Below are positions 19,470 to 28,036 of a stretch of DNA of 35,997 nucleotides, in pieces. The notes under the pieces are model-generated. The model made no database searches and was not told the DNA's origin. It saw nothing but the letters and a program-made list of their open reading frames with translations. How positions within the stretch are numbered: the stretch's first letter is position 1; each line of letters starts with the position of its first letter. A program made the position numbers and the translations under genes. The stretch is from Francisellaceae bacterium. GTDB lineage: Bacteria; Pseudomonadota; Gammaproteobacteria; UBA6186; Azoamicaceae. The stretch spans positions 1 through 35,997 of the forward strand of contig JABJGS010000015.1 of the NCBI GenBank assembly GCA_018703155.1, in the 5' to 3' direction.

Positions 19470-20213
19470 TTACCCAATACCCAGTCCTCCTTGATAATTA
19501 CTTTCATTTATTTCTTGTACAGTAACATCTTTTGCGGAATATTTTTCAATTAGTACCCCCATAGGAGATACTAACTCTGGAACTCGTACTACCAATAGTT
19601 CTACATCAAGATTTAGAGTTTTTGAAGTAGTTATACTAGATAAAATTATTCGAATTGGGAATCGCACATGCCAACTATAGCGACCATTTATTACACCTTC
19701 ATTTAATACTTCTGGAGCTCCAAGTGCTCGCCCTTCAGCAATCATCCTGAATTGTAAAACCGTATCTAAAATGCCAAGCGTTTGCAAACTATCTTTGAAG
19801 GATTCAAGTGCAGGAATGGTGAAATAATCATATAAGTGCTCAAGTGCATAGTCGACACTTTTGAAGTTAAAGTGATAGCCCGCCATTATACCCTCAATAA
19901 TCCAGTTATTTATTGCTGAACTACTCATTCCTGGCTCATTGAGAGGTTGAGGGGTTATAATTTGTCCCTTAGCATTTTCATAGAAGTGGATAGTTGGGGG
20001 ACGTGTTGTTAGTTGAACTAATAATAAAATTCCTAAGCAGCTGATTACACCAATTTGAAAGAGTATAATTGCCCATTGCACATTCTTATAATCTTTATAA
20101 TATCTAGTCGAATGCTTTAATTGTACAATTTCATCATCATGACCTGTTTTCTTTGAGGCAACAGTTTTGGCTTTTTTAGCTTTAACTTTTTTCGGCATTG
20201 GTTGAGGACTCAT
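19470..20213 (-). CDS. DotI (IcmL)-family protein, second leftward copy
   Basis: A 247-residue protein with a Lys/Ala-rich cytoplasmic N-terminus (about 30 residues), one membrane helix near 48-66, and a periplasmic DotI/IcmL domain. Family landmarks are INNWIIEGIMAGYHFNFKSV, YFTIPALESFKDSL near 132-146, GAPEVLNEGVINGRYSWHVR near 176-195 and LLVVRVPELVSPMGVLIEKY. The IcmL family builds an inner-membrane ring with a VirB8-like fold. The gene starts three bases after the stop of the first leftward copy. It retains more family landmarks than that copy, but dotI next to dotH is a better positional match to canonical DotI. Confidence 0.85.
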   Translation of the reverse strand: MSPQPMPKKVKAKKAKTVASKKTGHDDEIVQLKHSTRYYKDYKNVQWAIILFQIGVISCLGILLLVQLTTRPPTIHFYENAKGQIITPQPLNEPGMSSSAINNWIIEGIMAGYHFNFKSVDYALEHLYDYFTIPALESFKDSLQTLGILDTVLQFRMIAEGRALGAPEVLNEGVINGRYSWHVRFPIRIILSSITTSKTLNLDVELLVVRVPELVSPMGVLIEKYSAKDVTVQEINESNYQGGLGIG

Positions 20214-20216
20214 TTA

Positions 20217-20972
20217 TTACTCCTCATCTTTATTATTAATTTGTTCTGGAGCAGGCATGGTTTTGAAATTCAACTTGGCTATCTTGAGTCCAAAAAAGTG
20301 TTGCACTAATATCGATTCCCTAATAACAAGCATTTTAGCTACTAAAAATAAGCTGTGCTTTTGTTCAACAGACTCATAAACTACCTCTATTGGAATTAAA
20401 TAATTCCAGACACGAATATCACCTTTTGTGCTTTTCATAATACCAGAACTAACTAATTGAGCAGGTTCAAGAATATTTAAGTGAACAACTGATTTCTCAC
20501 TGATAACAGTTTCTATGTTTCTTGACTCGTACAATCCTATTTTAAATTCTTCGTAGGCACGTTTAGTAAAAAGGTCTCTAAGATTAGTTAAGCTTAAGCG
20601 ATAACTTTTGTAATCGTAGCTAAAGAGGGATGATATTGCTCGTTCAACCCACATTCTAACTAGGCCATTTTTTCTATCACGTTCATCTTTAACATTTAAC
20701 CACTTGGGCGCATCTTCAATAGAACCATCTGGAAATATAGTTAGAAGATCAAAATTTAAATGGTTGATTGTTCTAGCTGGATCTTTTGTCAATTTTCCGT
20801 CGGGTGATGTAGGAAAATACTTAGACCTGGGGTGAGTTTTCGCCACAAGAATGTTTAAGCCAACCAATAGTGCCATTAAAAAAGTTAAGATTATAGAAAC
20901 TAAGAGCATCCTGCGATATGTTCTTGTGTAGAATGCATTTCTAGATAAAATAAAGTCTAAACCACGTGCCAT
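20217..20972 (-). CDS. DotI (IcmL)-family protein, first leftward copy
   Basis: A 251-residue protein that begins ARGLDFILSRNAFYTRTYRR, the juxtamembrane pattern of IcmL proteins. A membrane helix (about 22-44) and the typical PRSKYFPTSPDGKL segment follow. The periplasmic domain keeps WVERAISSLFSYDYKSYRLS and LFTKRAYEEF near 130-150, but its second half diverges from the usual WxVxxPxLVTYQ region. It is the first gene of the leftward run and faces dotI across a 183-base gap. It is either a specialised DotI paralogue or the DotJ functional counterpart with a retained periplasmic domain. Confidence 0.82.
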   Translation of the reverse strand: MARGLDFILSRNAFYTRTYRRMLLVSIILTFLMALLVGLNILVAKTHPRSKYFPTSPDGKLTKDPARTINHLNFDLLTIFPDGSIEDAPKWLNVKDERDRKNGLVRMWVERAISSLFSYDYKSYRLSLTNLRDLFTKRAYEEFKIGLYESRNIETVISEKSVVHLNILEPAQLVSSGIMKSTKGDIRVWNYLIPIEVVYESVEQKHSLFLVAKMLVIRESILVQHFFGLKIAKLNFKTMPAPEQINNKDEE

Positions 20973-21014
20973 CTAGGTACCTTAAGTGAAATACTTTAAT
21001 GTAGAGCCTTAAAT

Positions 21015-21127
21015 ATTATAGCAAAGTATCTTATCAAGACCTAAAACTGGTATGATATAATAAATATTGACGAATGTTGCTAACTATAATGTCAAATAAT
21101 TGTCTATTGTTGTGTTTTAACTATACT
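21015..21127. promoter_or_regulatory. Divergent promoter region of block 1
   Basis: On the plus strand TTGTCT (21100-21105), 16 bases and TATACT (21122-21127) form a plausible promoter for dotI-dotH-dotG-dotF, with the start codon about 29 bases after the -10 box. On the minus strand TATAAT (21015-21020) is a possible -10 box for the leftward run, but no good -35 box is seen at the right spacing. The region contains two copies of GTTG followed closely by AACTAT. Confidence 0.4.
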
Positions 21128-21155
21128 AATTTTTGAATTTGATGATTTTCTGACT

Positions 21156-21785
21156 ATGAAAAAACCTAAGCAAAAAGTTAAACTTAAAGTAAGCTCGGCA
21201 TCAACAGCCACTATGATGTTGATAGCATGGGTTATACTGGGACTAATTATGATTCAGTTCATGATGCACGTCTTTCGCGGTGAGAGCAAATTTATTGTGC
21301 ACGAGCTGTATGGGGATAGTCTTGTCCTTAGTCCTGCAACTGAACCGAACGTAACGACATCAGGCCTATTACGCTGGGCTTCATTAGCAGTTACTAGTAT
21401 GTATACGGTGAATTTTCTTGAACACAAAGAACAAACAGTTGTACTTAGAGAATTTTTTACTGATGGAGGCTGGAAGTCGTTTAAAAGAACATATGAAAAG
21501 ACTTTGATTAGTGGAGTTTTAGACAAAAAACTTATTGTTACTTCTGTTGTCAACTCTCCGCCAATTATATTAAATGAATTTTTTCAGGTGAAAACATCTT
21601 TATTTAAAACAGAAAAAAACCAGGCATGGTGGGTACAAATACCATTGCTAGTGACATATCAAGGTGCAAGTGAAACTAACTTGTCGACGCAAAAATTAGT
21701 TTCACTTCTTATAAGAAGAGATCGTGATTCAGAGAAAGGGATTGCAATAGACAAGGTGACAGAGCAGGACCTAGCATTACTTTAG
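21156..21785 (+). CDS. dotI: Dot/Icm inner-membrane protein DotI (IcmL)
   Basis: Inner-membrane protein with a VirB8-like periplasmic domain, 209 residues (L. pneumophila DotI 212). A basic N-terminus and a membrane helix near 20-40 are followed by LLRWASLAVTSMYTVNF and FFTDGGWKSFKRTYEK near 103-118. Then come WWVQIPLLVTYQGASE and LVSLLIRRDRDSEKGIAID. These are the most canonical DotI landmarks among the three full-length family members here, and its place directly before dotH is the conserved icmL-icmK order. No strong ribosome site is seen before the ATG. The stop is followed nine bases later by dotH. Confidence 0.88.
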   Translation: MKKPKQKVKLKVSSASTATMMLIAWVILGLIMIQFMMHVFRGESKFIVHELYGDSLVLSPATEPNVTTSGLLRWASLAVTSMYTVNFLEHKEQTVVLREFFTDGGWKSFKRTYEKTLISGVLDKKLIVTSVVNSPPIILNEFFQVKTSLFKTEKNQAWWVQIPLLVTYQGASETNLSTQKLVSLLIRRDRDSEKGIAIDKVTEQDLALL

Positions 21786-21794
21786 GGATAAATT

Positions 21795-22835
21795 ATGAGA
21801 TTTGACACAAAAATAAGTTCGACAAAGACTCTTCTACTAGTTTGGGTGCTCATGTATACTCCTGGAGCACTTGCTGATGGCTTTGATGCATTGATGAATG
21901 CAACCGGTGGGGGAGGATTAGGCCAAATGCCTGGTGCTGATGTAGGTTCCGTTGCTAGAATAAGAACAGACATAAAAGAAGCCGCGTCTACGACTAATAA
22001 TAAGAAGAGTAAAAATAGTAGTGAAGAAGACGATGATGATGATGATGAGATAGATAATAAACCAGCCACGATTAGAGAGAAAGCATTTCAGCAGTTAATT
22101 GATAAAACATTCCCATTGCGTCCAACTGAAATTGTAAGGTTACATGAGCAATTAGAAAAATCTAAAGAAGCGGTATCAAGGCCTGTATTACCTCCACCGC
22201 ATCCAGTGTCATCAACAATGCCAATTGACTTATCTCCAGGAGCTACCTCCCCAGTAGTCAGATTAGCAAAAGGTTTTGTTACTTCATTAGTTTTTGTCGA
22301 TGCAACAGGTCAACCTTGGCCAATTGCAGATTATACCATTGGTAATGCTACAGACTTTACTATTCAGTGGGACAACAAAACAAACACTTTGTTTGTGCAA
22401 AGTAATAAAAATTATGTGCACACAAATTTAGCTTTGAGAATGGCAGAACTTGATGCACCTATAGTGATTTCTTTTGTAACAAATCAGAAAGAAATTGACT
22501 ACCGTCTTGATATGCAGTTACAAGCTCGAGGACCAAATGCTGTAATGCCTATAACTAGAGAGTTACCAAGAGTAACACCACAATATTTAGTTTCAGCATT
22601 AGATGGGATCCCACCGAATGGCGCTCGTCAACTTAAGGTCTCAGGTATTAAAGCAGATGCTTGGTTATTCAATGGTAAAATGTTATTGAGAACTAAATAT
22701 CCGTTATTATCTCCTGCATGGAGCTCGACTATATCGAGTGTTGATGGCACTAAAGTGTATCAAATAGCCACAACACCCTCAATATTAGTATCTGTTGATG
22801 GTAATCCAATATATGCAACTATTACAGGGATGTAA
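21795..22835 (+). CDS. dotH: Dot/Icm outer-membrane core protein DotH (IcmK)
   Basis: Periplasmic, outer-membrane-associated subunit of the DotC-DotD-DotH core, VirB9-like in its C-terminal half. It has 346 residues (L. pneumophila DotH about 360). A signal peptide (about residues 10-28) ends near ALA-DG. A low-complexity acidic stretch with six aspartates lies near residues 77-85. The core includes ATSPVVRLAKGFVTSLVFVD, DATGQPWPI and the C-terminal beta domain ending at YATITGM. A TAGGGA ribosome site precedes the ATG. It is located between dotI and dotG as in Legionella. Confidence 0.96.
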   Translation: MRFDTKISSTKTLLLVWVLMYTPGALADGFDALMNATGGGGLGQMPGADVGSVARIRTDIKEAASTTNNKKSKNSSEEDDDDDDEIDNKPATIREKAFQQLIDKTFPLRPTEIVRLHEQLEKSKEAVSRPVLPPPHPVSSTMPIDLSPGATSPVVRLAKGFVTSLVFVDATGQPWPIADYTIGNATDFTIQWDNKTNTLFVQSNKNYVHTNLALRMAELDAPIVISFVTNQKEIDYRLDMQLQARGPNAVMPITRELPRVTPQYLVSALDGIPPNGARQLKVSGIKADAWLFNGKMLLRTKYPLLSPAWSSTISSVDGTKVYQIATTPSILVSVDGNPIYATITGM

Positions 22836-22840
22836 AAACT

Positions 22841-25759
22841 ATGGCTAAGAAGAAGCAAAATAGAAACTTGATATTCATTGTCCTTGCCGTTGTAATCGCA
22901 TTCATTGTTATAGCCGTAATGGCTTTTTCGGGAGAGGAAGAGAAATCATCATCTGGTGCCAGCCTTAGCGGTGTACCTAAGACTGTTAAGTCAACACCTG
23001 GCTCTGCAACCACAGCAAAATACAGAAAATTACAGACAAAGGCTAATATTCTCGGCACTAAGAATGCAGAAAAACAAGGTAAGACTTTTGTTCCAACAAT
23101 AATAGGTAGCTCTTCAGACGACTATAAAGGAGCATTTGGTGAAGATTTTAATGAAAATGTTGCTGGCGAGTGTGGTACTTGCTGTAATGGTTGTGATCAA
23201 AATAGTGTAGCAGGGGTTAAAGATTATTATACTTTTGATAAGTTGTTAGATGATCAGCCTCAACTTGGTGAAGTTTTTAGTAAAACGGCAGCTTTTGCTA
23301 GATTAGTTAAACAAAGTCCTGGGCTTGCCAAATTACTTAGTAAACATCCACAACTTGCTGAGTTCTTATCCGCAAATCCAGAGCTGGCTAAAATGATATC
23401 TAAAAGTCCACATCTATCAAGATTATTAGAAGCTCACCCACAGCTTGCTAAATTATTAGCAGCGAACCCCCAGCTTGCTAGTCTGATTGCCAATAATCCA
23501 CACTTAGCAAAATTGCTAGAATCAAATCCAGAGCTTGCAGCATTATTAGCTGAAAATCCAGAGCTTGCAGCATTACTAGCTTCTGATCCAGCACTTGCTG
23601 CAATGATTGCAGCTAACCCTGCTCTTGCAAAAATGCTTGCTGAAAATCCAGAACTTGCAAAAATGTTAAGGGACAATCCAGAGCTTGCTGCCATGCTTGC
23701 TAAAAATCCACAATTAGCTCAAATGCTTAAAGATAATCCAGCATTAGCTCAAATGCTTAAAGATAATCCACATTTAGCAAAGATGCTTGCGGACAATCCT
23801 CAGCTGGCTAAAATGATGCTAGAAAATCCTGGACTTGCAAAAATGTTGGCAGAAAATCCACATCTTGCTGCTATGTTAGCCAAAAACCCTCAGTTAGCTG
23901 CTATGTTAATGGATAATCCAGAACTTGCCAAAATGCTAGCAGAGAATCCTCATCTTGCGGATATGCTTGCAGAGAATCCGCAGTTAGCGAAAATATTGAT
24001 GGACAATCCAGAGCTTGCAAAAATGCTAGCAGAGAATCCTCATCTTGCGGATATGCTGAAAGAAAATCCGCAGTTAGCGAAAATGTTGATGGATAATCCA
24101 GAACTTGCAGCAATGCTAGCAGATAACCCACATCTCGCTGATATGCTCAAAGATAATCCGCAGTTAGCTGGTTTGTTGTTAGAAAATCCTGGACTTGCTA
24201 AAATGTTAGCAGACAATCCAAAGCTTGCTGAAATGATTAGCAAGAATCCACAACTAGCAAAAATGCTAGCAAATAATCCAAAGCTTGCACAAATGTTGGC
24301 TGCAAATCCACATTTGGCTGAAATGTTAGAAAAAAATCCACAGCTAGCTAATATGTTGATGGAGAACCCTCAGCTTGCACAAATGCTAGCTGATAATCCA
24401 CATCTAGCAAAAATGCTGGAGAATAATCCAGACCTTGCGAGAATGCTTGCTGATAATCCTGAACTTGCTCAAATGTTGGCAGATAATCCAGAGCTAGCAC
24501 AAATGATTGCAGACAATCCAGAACTAGCGAAGATGATTGCAGACAATCCAGAACTAGCTAGAATGCTAGCAGATAACCCTAAATTAGCTCAAATGATTAT
24601 GGATAATCCAAACCTTGCAGCCTTAATTGCAAAAAATCCAAATTTAGCACAGGCTCTATTAGATAATCCAGCTCTTGCAGAAATGTTGAAAAAGGATCCT
24701 AAACTTGCGGCATTTTTGGCAGCTAATCCAAAATTAATTGATTCTTTTATAAAGCAGGCTGCAGCTAACCCTGATTTTTCTCCTTCACAATTGATGGGGC
24801 AATTACGGCAAGAAGCAGGAATGTTGACCCAGCAAGAAAAAATGCAAAAATTACAAGATGATCAACGCAATCGAGCAAGACGTGCACAATTGTCAGCAGC
24901 TCAAAATGCACGAATACAACAAGTTGTGGGATCAATGTCCGGTCAAGCAGGTGCTGTTATGACTTCATGGAATAGTGCTCCTGCAATGCAAACTACAACT
25001 GGGGAAGCCGCCGGCAAACTACATGATCGTATTGCTGGAAATGGCAAAGGTAAAAAAGTGGATGCTAATGGCAATGAGATGCTTGGTCCAGATGAAGGCG
25101 ATGAGAATGCAACTATTTACAAAACTGGTGACATTGTCTATGCAACACTTCAAACATCTATTGATACAGATGAACCGAGCCCTGTATTAGCTAGAGTGGT
25201 ACATGGACCACTGAAAGGTGCCAAACTGGTTGGAACTTTAGGTGCAGTGAATCAATATAGCGACAGTGTTATTGTTAGCTTTAGTTCAATTAATATACCA
25301 GGATTTGAGAAGAGCGTAAGTTTTGCTGGGGTTGCAATTGACCCAGATACCGCAAGAACTGCAGTTGCTACAGAAGTAGATAATCATTATCTAGAACGTT
25401 ATGGTGCATTATTTGCTGCTACCTTCTTGCAGGGATACTCAGAATCTGTTGCAAGCGCAGGTACAACCGTAACTGAAACCACAGGAAGTACAGGAACAAC
25501 TGTAACAGCATCATCAGGTGCTGTTAGTGATAAAGAGAGTATATATGCTGGTTTGGGTGTGTTAGGTACTGCCTGGACGTCATCAATAATGGAGAAGGTA
25601 AATAGACCAGTAACAATTAGGGTTAAAAGTGGTACCAGCATTGGTGTGTTATTAACTTCTGATCTTAAGATTGATGGACTTGCAGATGACAAAGATAAAA
25701 AAGATGCCTTAGCAGATGTTGTTGTAAAAGAAGAAAAAAAAGAAGAAAAAAAAGCTTAA
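22841..25759 (+). CDS. dotG: Dot/Icm core protein DotG (IcmE) with decapeptide repeat domain
   Basis: VirB10-like scaffold spanning inner and outer membranes, 972 residues (L. pneumophila DotG 1048). A short cytoplasmic N-terminus is followed by a membrane helix (residues 10-29). A cysteine cluster C111-x2-C114-C115-x2-C118 is next. Then residues 162-631 consist of 47 uninterrupted ten-residue repeats of consensus LAxMLxxNPx. A Gln/Ala-rich linker (about 645-720) and the VirB10-like C-terminal domain follow, with GDIVYATLQTSIDTDEPSPV, GPLKGAKLVGTL and a helix-forming ALFAATFLQGY stretch. The chain ends in a Lys/Glu tail. Central ten-residue repeats are known in Legionella DotG, but there they have a different sequence. 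The gene follows dotH by five bases. Confidence 0.96.
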   Translation: MAKKKQNRNLIFIVLAVVIAFIVIAVMAFSGEEEKSSSGASLSGVPKTVKSTPGSATTAKYRKLQTKANILGTKNAEKQGKTFVPTIIGSSSDDYKGAFGEDFNENVAGECGTCCNGCDQNSVAGVKDYYTFDKLLDDQPQLGEVFSKTAAFARLVKQSPGLAKLLSKHPQLAEFLSANPELAKMISKSPHLSRLLEAHPQLAKLLAANPQLASLIANNPHLAKLLESNPELAALLAENPELAALLASDPALAAMIAANPALAKMLAENPELAKMLRDNPELAAMLAKNPQLAQMLKDNPALAQMLKDNPHLAKMLADNPQLAKMMLENPGLAKMLAENPHLAAMLAKNPQLAAMLMDNPELAKMLAENPHLADMLAENPQLAKILMDNPELAKMLAENPHLADMLKENPQLAKMLMDNPELAAMLADNPHLADMLKDNPQLAGLLLENPGLAKMLADNPKLAEMISKNPQLAKMLANNPKLAQMLAANPHLAEMLEKNPQLANMLMENPQLAQMLADNPHLAKMLENNPDLARMLADNPELAQMLADNPELAQMIADNPELAKMIADNPELARMLADNPKLAQMIMDNPNLAALIAKNPNLAQALLDNPALAEMLKKDPKLAAFLAANPKLIDSFIKQAAANPDFSPSQLMGQLRQEAGMLTQQEKMQKLQDDQRNRARRAQLSAAQNARIQQVVGSMSGQAGAVMTSWNSAPAMQTTTGEAAGKLHDRIAGNGKGKKVDANGNEMLGPDEGDENATIYKTGDIVYATLQTSIDTDEPSPVLARVVHGPLKGAKLVGTLGAVNQYSDSVIVSFSSINIPGFEKSVSFAGVAIDPDTARTAVATEVDNHYLERYGALFAATFLQGYSESVASAGTTVTETTGSTGTTVTASSGAVSDKESIYAGLGVLGTAWTSSIMEKVNRPVTIRVKSGTSIGVLLTSDLKIDGLADDKDKKDALADVVVKEEKKEEKKA
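23324..24733 (+). repeat. Tandem 30-bp repeat array (47 units) inside dotG
   Basis: Forty-seven in-frame 30-base units without a single indel encode LAKLLSKHPQ through LAAFLAANPK. Units 18-28 also show a three-unit period in which the last residue cycles His, Gln, Glu. Within it two 90-base blocks (23942-24031 and 24032-24121) differ at only about nine positions, a sign of recent duplication. Outside this stretch the units differ freely at third positions. Confidence 0.97.
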
Positions 25760-25824
25760 TGAATTAAAAGAAGTAAATAATAAGCAGTATTAAATTAATA
25801 AGTAATAAAAAGGGAGATTGACCC

Positions 25825-26838
25825 ATGGCGAGCGATGAAGTTGACGATGATATTGATCTGGGTGAGGACTTTGATTTTGATGAAGATATACCCGATGAAG
25901 AAGTGGATTATGATGAGTCAGGCGGTGGAGGCAGTAAGAGTCAAAACAGTTCAGGTGGTGGAGCTAAATCAGTAGTTAAAGGCTTCTTTGTGACAGTATT
26001 TGGTGTTGGATTCATCGCGGTTTTAGGTGGTGGTGGTTACTATGGCTATAATAGATATATAAATAAGAGCGTTCTGCCTCAATCAACGACCATAGCCAAG
26101 ATAGATACAAAAGATAAAAAGGACAAAACCTCATCGAACATGAATGGTTTTGGTGATGATGTATCAAGCTTGGTAGCTGGAACTGATGATTTATTTAATT
26201 CATATGAAAGTAGCAGTAAATCAAAAAATACCACTATTGATTTTAGTTCTTTACCAGACAAAAAAGCTGACAAAGTAAGTGTTGATGAGTTGCAAGATGA
26301 CATTAAGATGCTTTCATCAAAAAAAGGTGAAGCTCTTGATTTGAATATTAAAGAATTAAAAGAGACTTTAAATACAATTGCAGTAGAGTTATCAACTAAT
26401 ATAAACCATGTTCAAGGCTTAGAGAGTATTGTTAAAGATATGTCTAGAGTCGTGATTTCATTAAATAAAACCATTCATACCATGGATAATAGAGTTTTAA
26501 GTTTAACTCAAACAGTAGATGGTATTAATACCGATTTCACTGATTTAAAGGGTGACATTAGTTCAGTGCAGAGTAATTTAAGTAAAGTTAATAGATTTGT
26601 TAAAGAAGAAGATTACGATCTAACTAGAGGTGGGAGTGATAATAGCTCAAAAATAATATATCAAGCCCCTGAATATGTCGTACATGCAATTATCCCTGGG
26701 CGTGCATGGTTAAAATCAACTTCAGGTAAAATAGTTACAGTAACTGAAGGCCAGTCATTAGGAAATTACGGCAGTATTGCGGTAATCGACACTGAAAATG
26801 GTACTGTAGTTACAAGCTCTGGAACTTCGTTTAGGTGA
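25825..26838 (+). CDS. dotF: Dot/Icm inner-membrane protein DotF (IcmG)
   Basis: Bitopic inner-membrane protein of the secretion channel, 337 residues (L. pneumophila DotF 269). The cytoplasmic N-terminus is strongly acidic (residues 4-31) and then Gly/Ser-rich. One membrane helix lies near 53-76. A predicted coiled coil follows at about 155-265. The C-terminal domain has YVVHAIIPGRAWLKSTSG, then VTEGQSLGNYGSIAVIDTENG and a final VVTSSGTSFR, the pattern of IcmG. The extra length is in the linker and coiled coil. An AGGGAG ribosome site precedes the ATG. It follows dotG after a 65-base gap. Confidence 0.87.
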   Translation: MASDEVDDDIDLGEDFDFDEDIPDEEVDYDESGGGGSKSQNSSGGGAKSVVKGFFVTVFGVGFIAVLGGGGYYGYNRYINKSVLPQSTTIAKIDTKDKKDKTSSNMNGFGDDVSSLVAGTDDLFNSYESSSKSKNTTIDFSSLPDKKADKVSVDELQDDIKMLSSKKGEALDLNIKELKETLNTIAVELSTNINHVQGLESIVKDMSRVVISLNKTIHTMDNRVLSLTQTVDGINTDFTDLKGDISSVQSNLSKVNRFVKEEDYDLTRGGSDNSSKIIYQAPEYVVHAIIPGRAWLKSTSGKIVTVTEGQSLGNYGSIAVIDTENGTVVTSSGTSFR

Positions 26839-26848
26839 TTTGTTCAAA

Positions 26849-28036
26849 ATGATAAGTGTACATGATAAAACTATTTTAGTATTAACTGTATTAGGGGTGA
26901 CATTTGCACTGATATCTATGCATGTGTCACCACCAGTTGTCATGTCAAAAAATAATGAGAATGAATTGGTATATGAAAAACTAAGCGTTTTTAATGGTGT
27001 GGGGTGGTATTATGACCAATTTGTAGAGCTTGGTGACTATGAGCTGGGCTATTATAGAGATAAGTTAGAAGAAAAAGCTCCTGATTCTAAAAACAACATT
27101 ATTAAAACTGTGACAGGTAGATTAGCTAAGATGAGTGAAAATGCTGGTACTGCAAGCAGTAGTAAAACAGATTTTTCAGATGTTTTCACTGGCGGGGCAA
27201 ATATGACCCCAGTGCAAAAAGAACTTCTTAAGGAAATCAGTTCTGCAATTGAACAAATTACAGAGAATAAAGAAGAGAAAAAAGATGAGACGGAAGATGA
27301 GCAAAAAGCTATTATTGTTGAAAAAGAAAATAAACAGCAGGTCGAACAAATTAATGAATTAGAAGAACGGGCAAAAAAACAAAATAAGAGAAAAAGTATT
27401 TTTAGATTAAAAAGCAGAGATGATCATTCGGCACAAGAAATACAAAATATTCCTGAAAAGATTAATCTGCGAGCTAAAAAGAATTTAGCCAATACTGATG
27501 ATGCTTATTATGATTATAACGATAGTGATGCTTATTATGATTATGGTACACAAAACAATTATAATGATGTAAATACCGACTCATACAGTACTCATCCGGT
27601 AAGTTCTAATAATTCTAATCAATATAATGTTCCACAATCTAAGAACTATAATACTAATCCAAAGGAACAGCAGATAAAAAAGCGTCTGAGTGAAGTATCA
27701 CCAGAGCAAAAACAAGAAATGTTGAATAATAGGAAGCAGTATCAACAGTATGAAAAATATCAGTCAAGCTCACCTGAAGATTACCAAAAACAAATGAATG
27801 AAATTCTTAATGACAGCGACCAAATGGAGTCGATATTTAACGATGTTACTTCGCAGTCTATGGGCAAAGATATTGATCCAAATAGTAAAATAAATTCCAT
27901 AAATAATACAGCAAGTTCTATCGATGATGAAAAAATTGAAGGTATGATGAAAAATAATAAATTCTTTAATGGTGGTAGTGATAGTATGTATGAAGAAATT
28001 ATGCAGGATAAGTATCCTGATCATGGTAAAGAATAA
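26849..28036 (+). CDS. Unrecognised membrane-anchored, largely disordered protein encoded after dotF
   Basis: I do not recognise a family. An N-terminal hydrophobic segment (about residues 8-25) is followed by a conserved-looking short region with NGVGWYYDQFVELGDYELGY. The rest is charged and low in complexity: Glu/Lys-rich probable coiled coil (about 125-175), a Tyr/Asp repeat YYDYNDSDAYYDYG from an 18-base duplication (27501-27548), an Asn/Ser/Tyr-rich linker and a Gln-rich helix. The ATG is used here; a TTG nine bases earlier is also possible and sits closer to AGGTGA. It starts within a few bases of the dotF stop, so cotranslation with the core complex is likely. At this place Legionella has icmC, which in this genome is elsewhere. 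A periplasmic accessory subunit is possible but not shown. Confidence 0.75.
   Translation: MISVHDKTILVLTVLGVTFALISMHVSPPVVMSKNNENELVYEKLSVFNGVGWYYDQFVELGDYELGYYRDKLEEKAPDSKNNIIKTVTGRLAKMSENAGTASSSKTDFSDVFTGGANMTPVQKELLKEISSAIEQITENKEEKKDETEDEQKAIIVEKENKQQVEQINELEERAKKQNKRKSIFRLKSRDDHSAQEIQNIPEKINLRAKKNLANTDDAYYDYNDSDAYYDYGTQNNYNDVNTDSYSTHPVSSNNSNQYNVPQSKNYNTNPKEQQIKKRLSEVSPEQKQEMLNNRKQYQQYEKYQSSSPEDYQKQMNEILNDSDQMESIFNDVTSQSMGKDIDPNSKINSINNTASSIDDEKIEGMMKNNKFFNGGSDSMYEEIMQDKYPDHGKE

Noticed and set aside
23434..24243. Open frames on the minus strand across the dotG repeats
   Set aside because: They arise from the 30-base periodicity of the dotG array, which keeps antisense frames open.
23324..24733. 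CRISPR-like or minisatellite element
   Set aside because: The repeats are in frame, have no spacers, and form one coherent protein domain in DotG.
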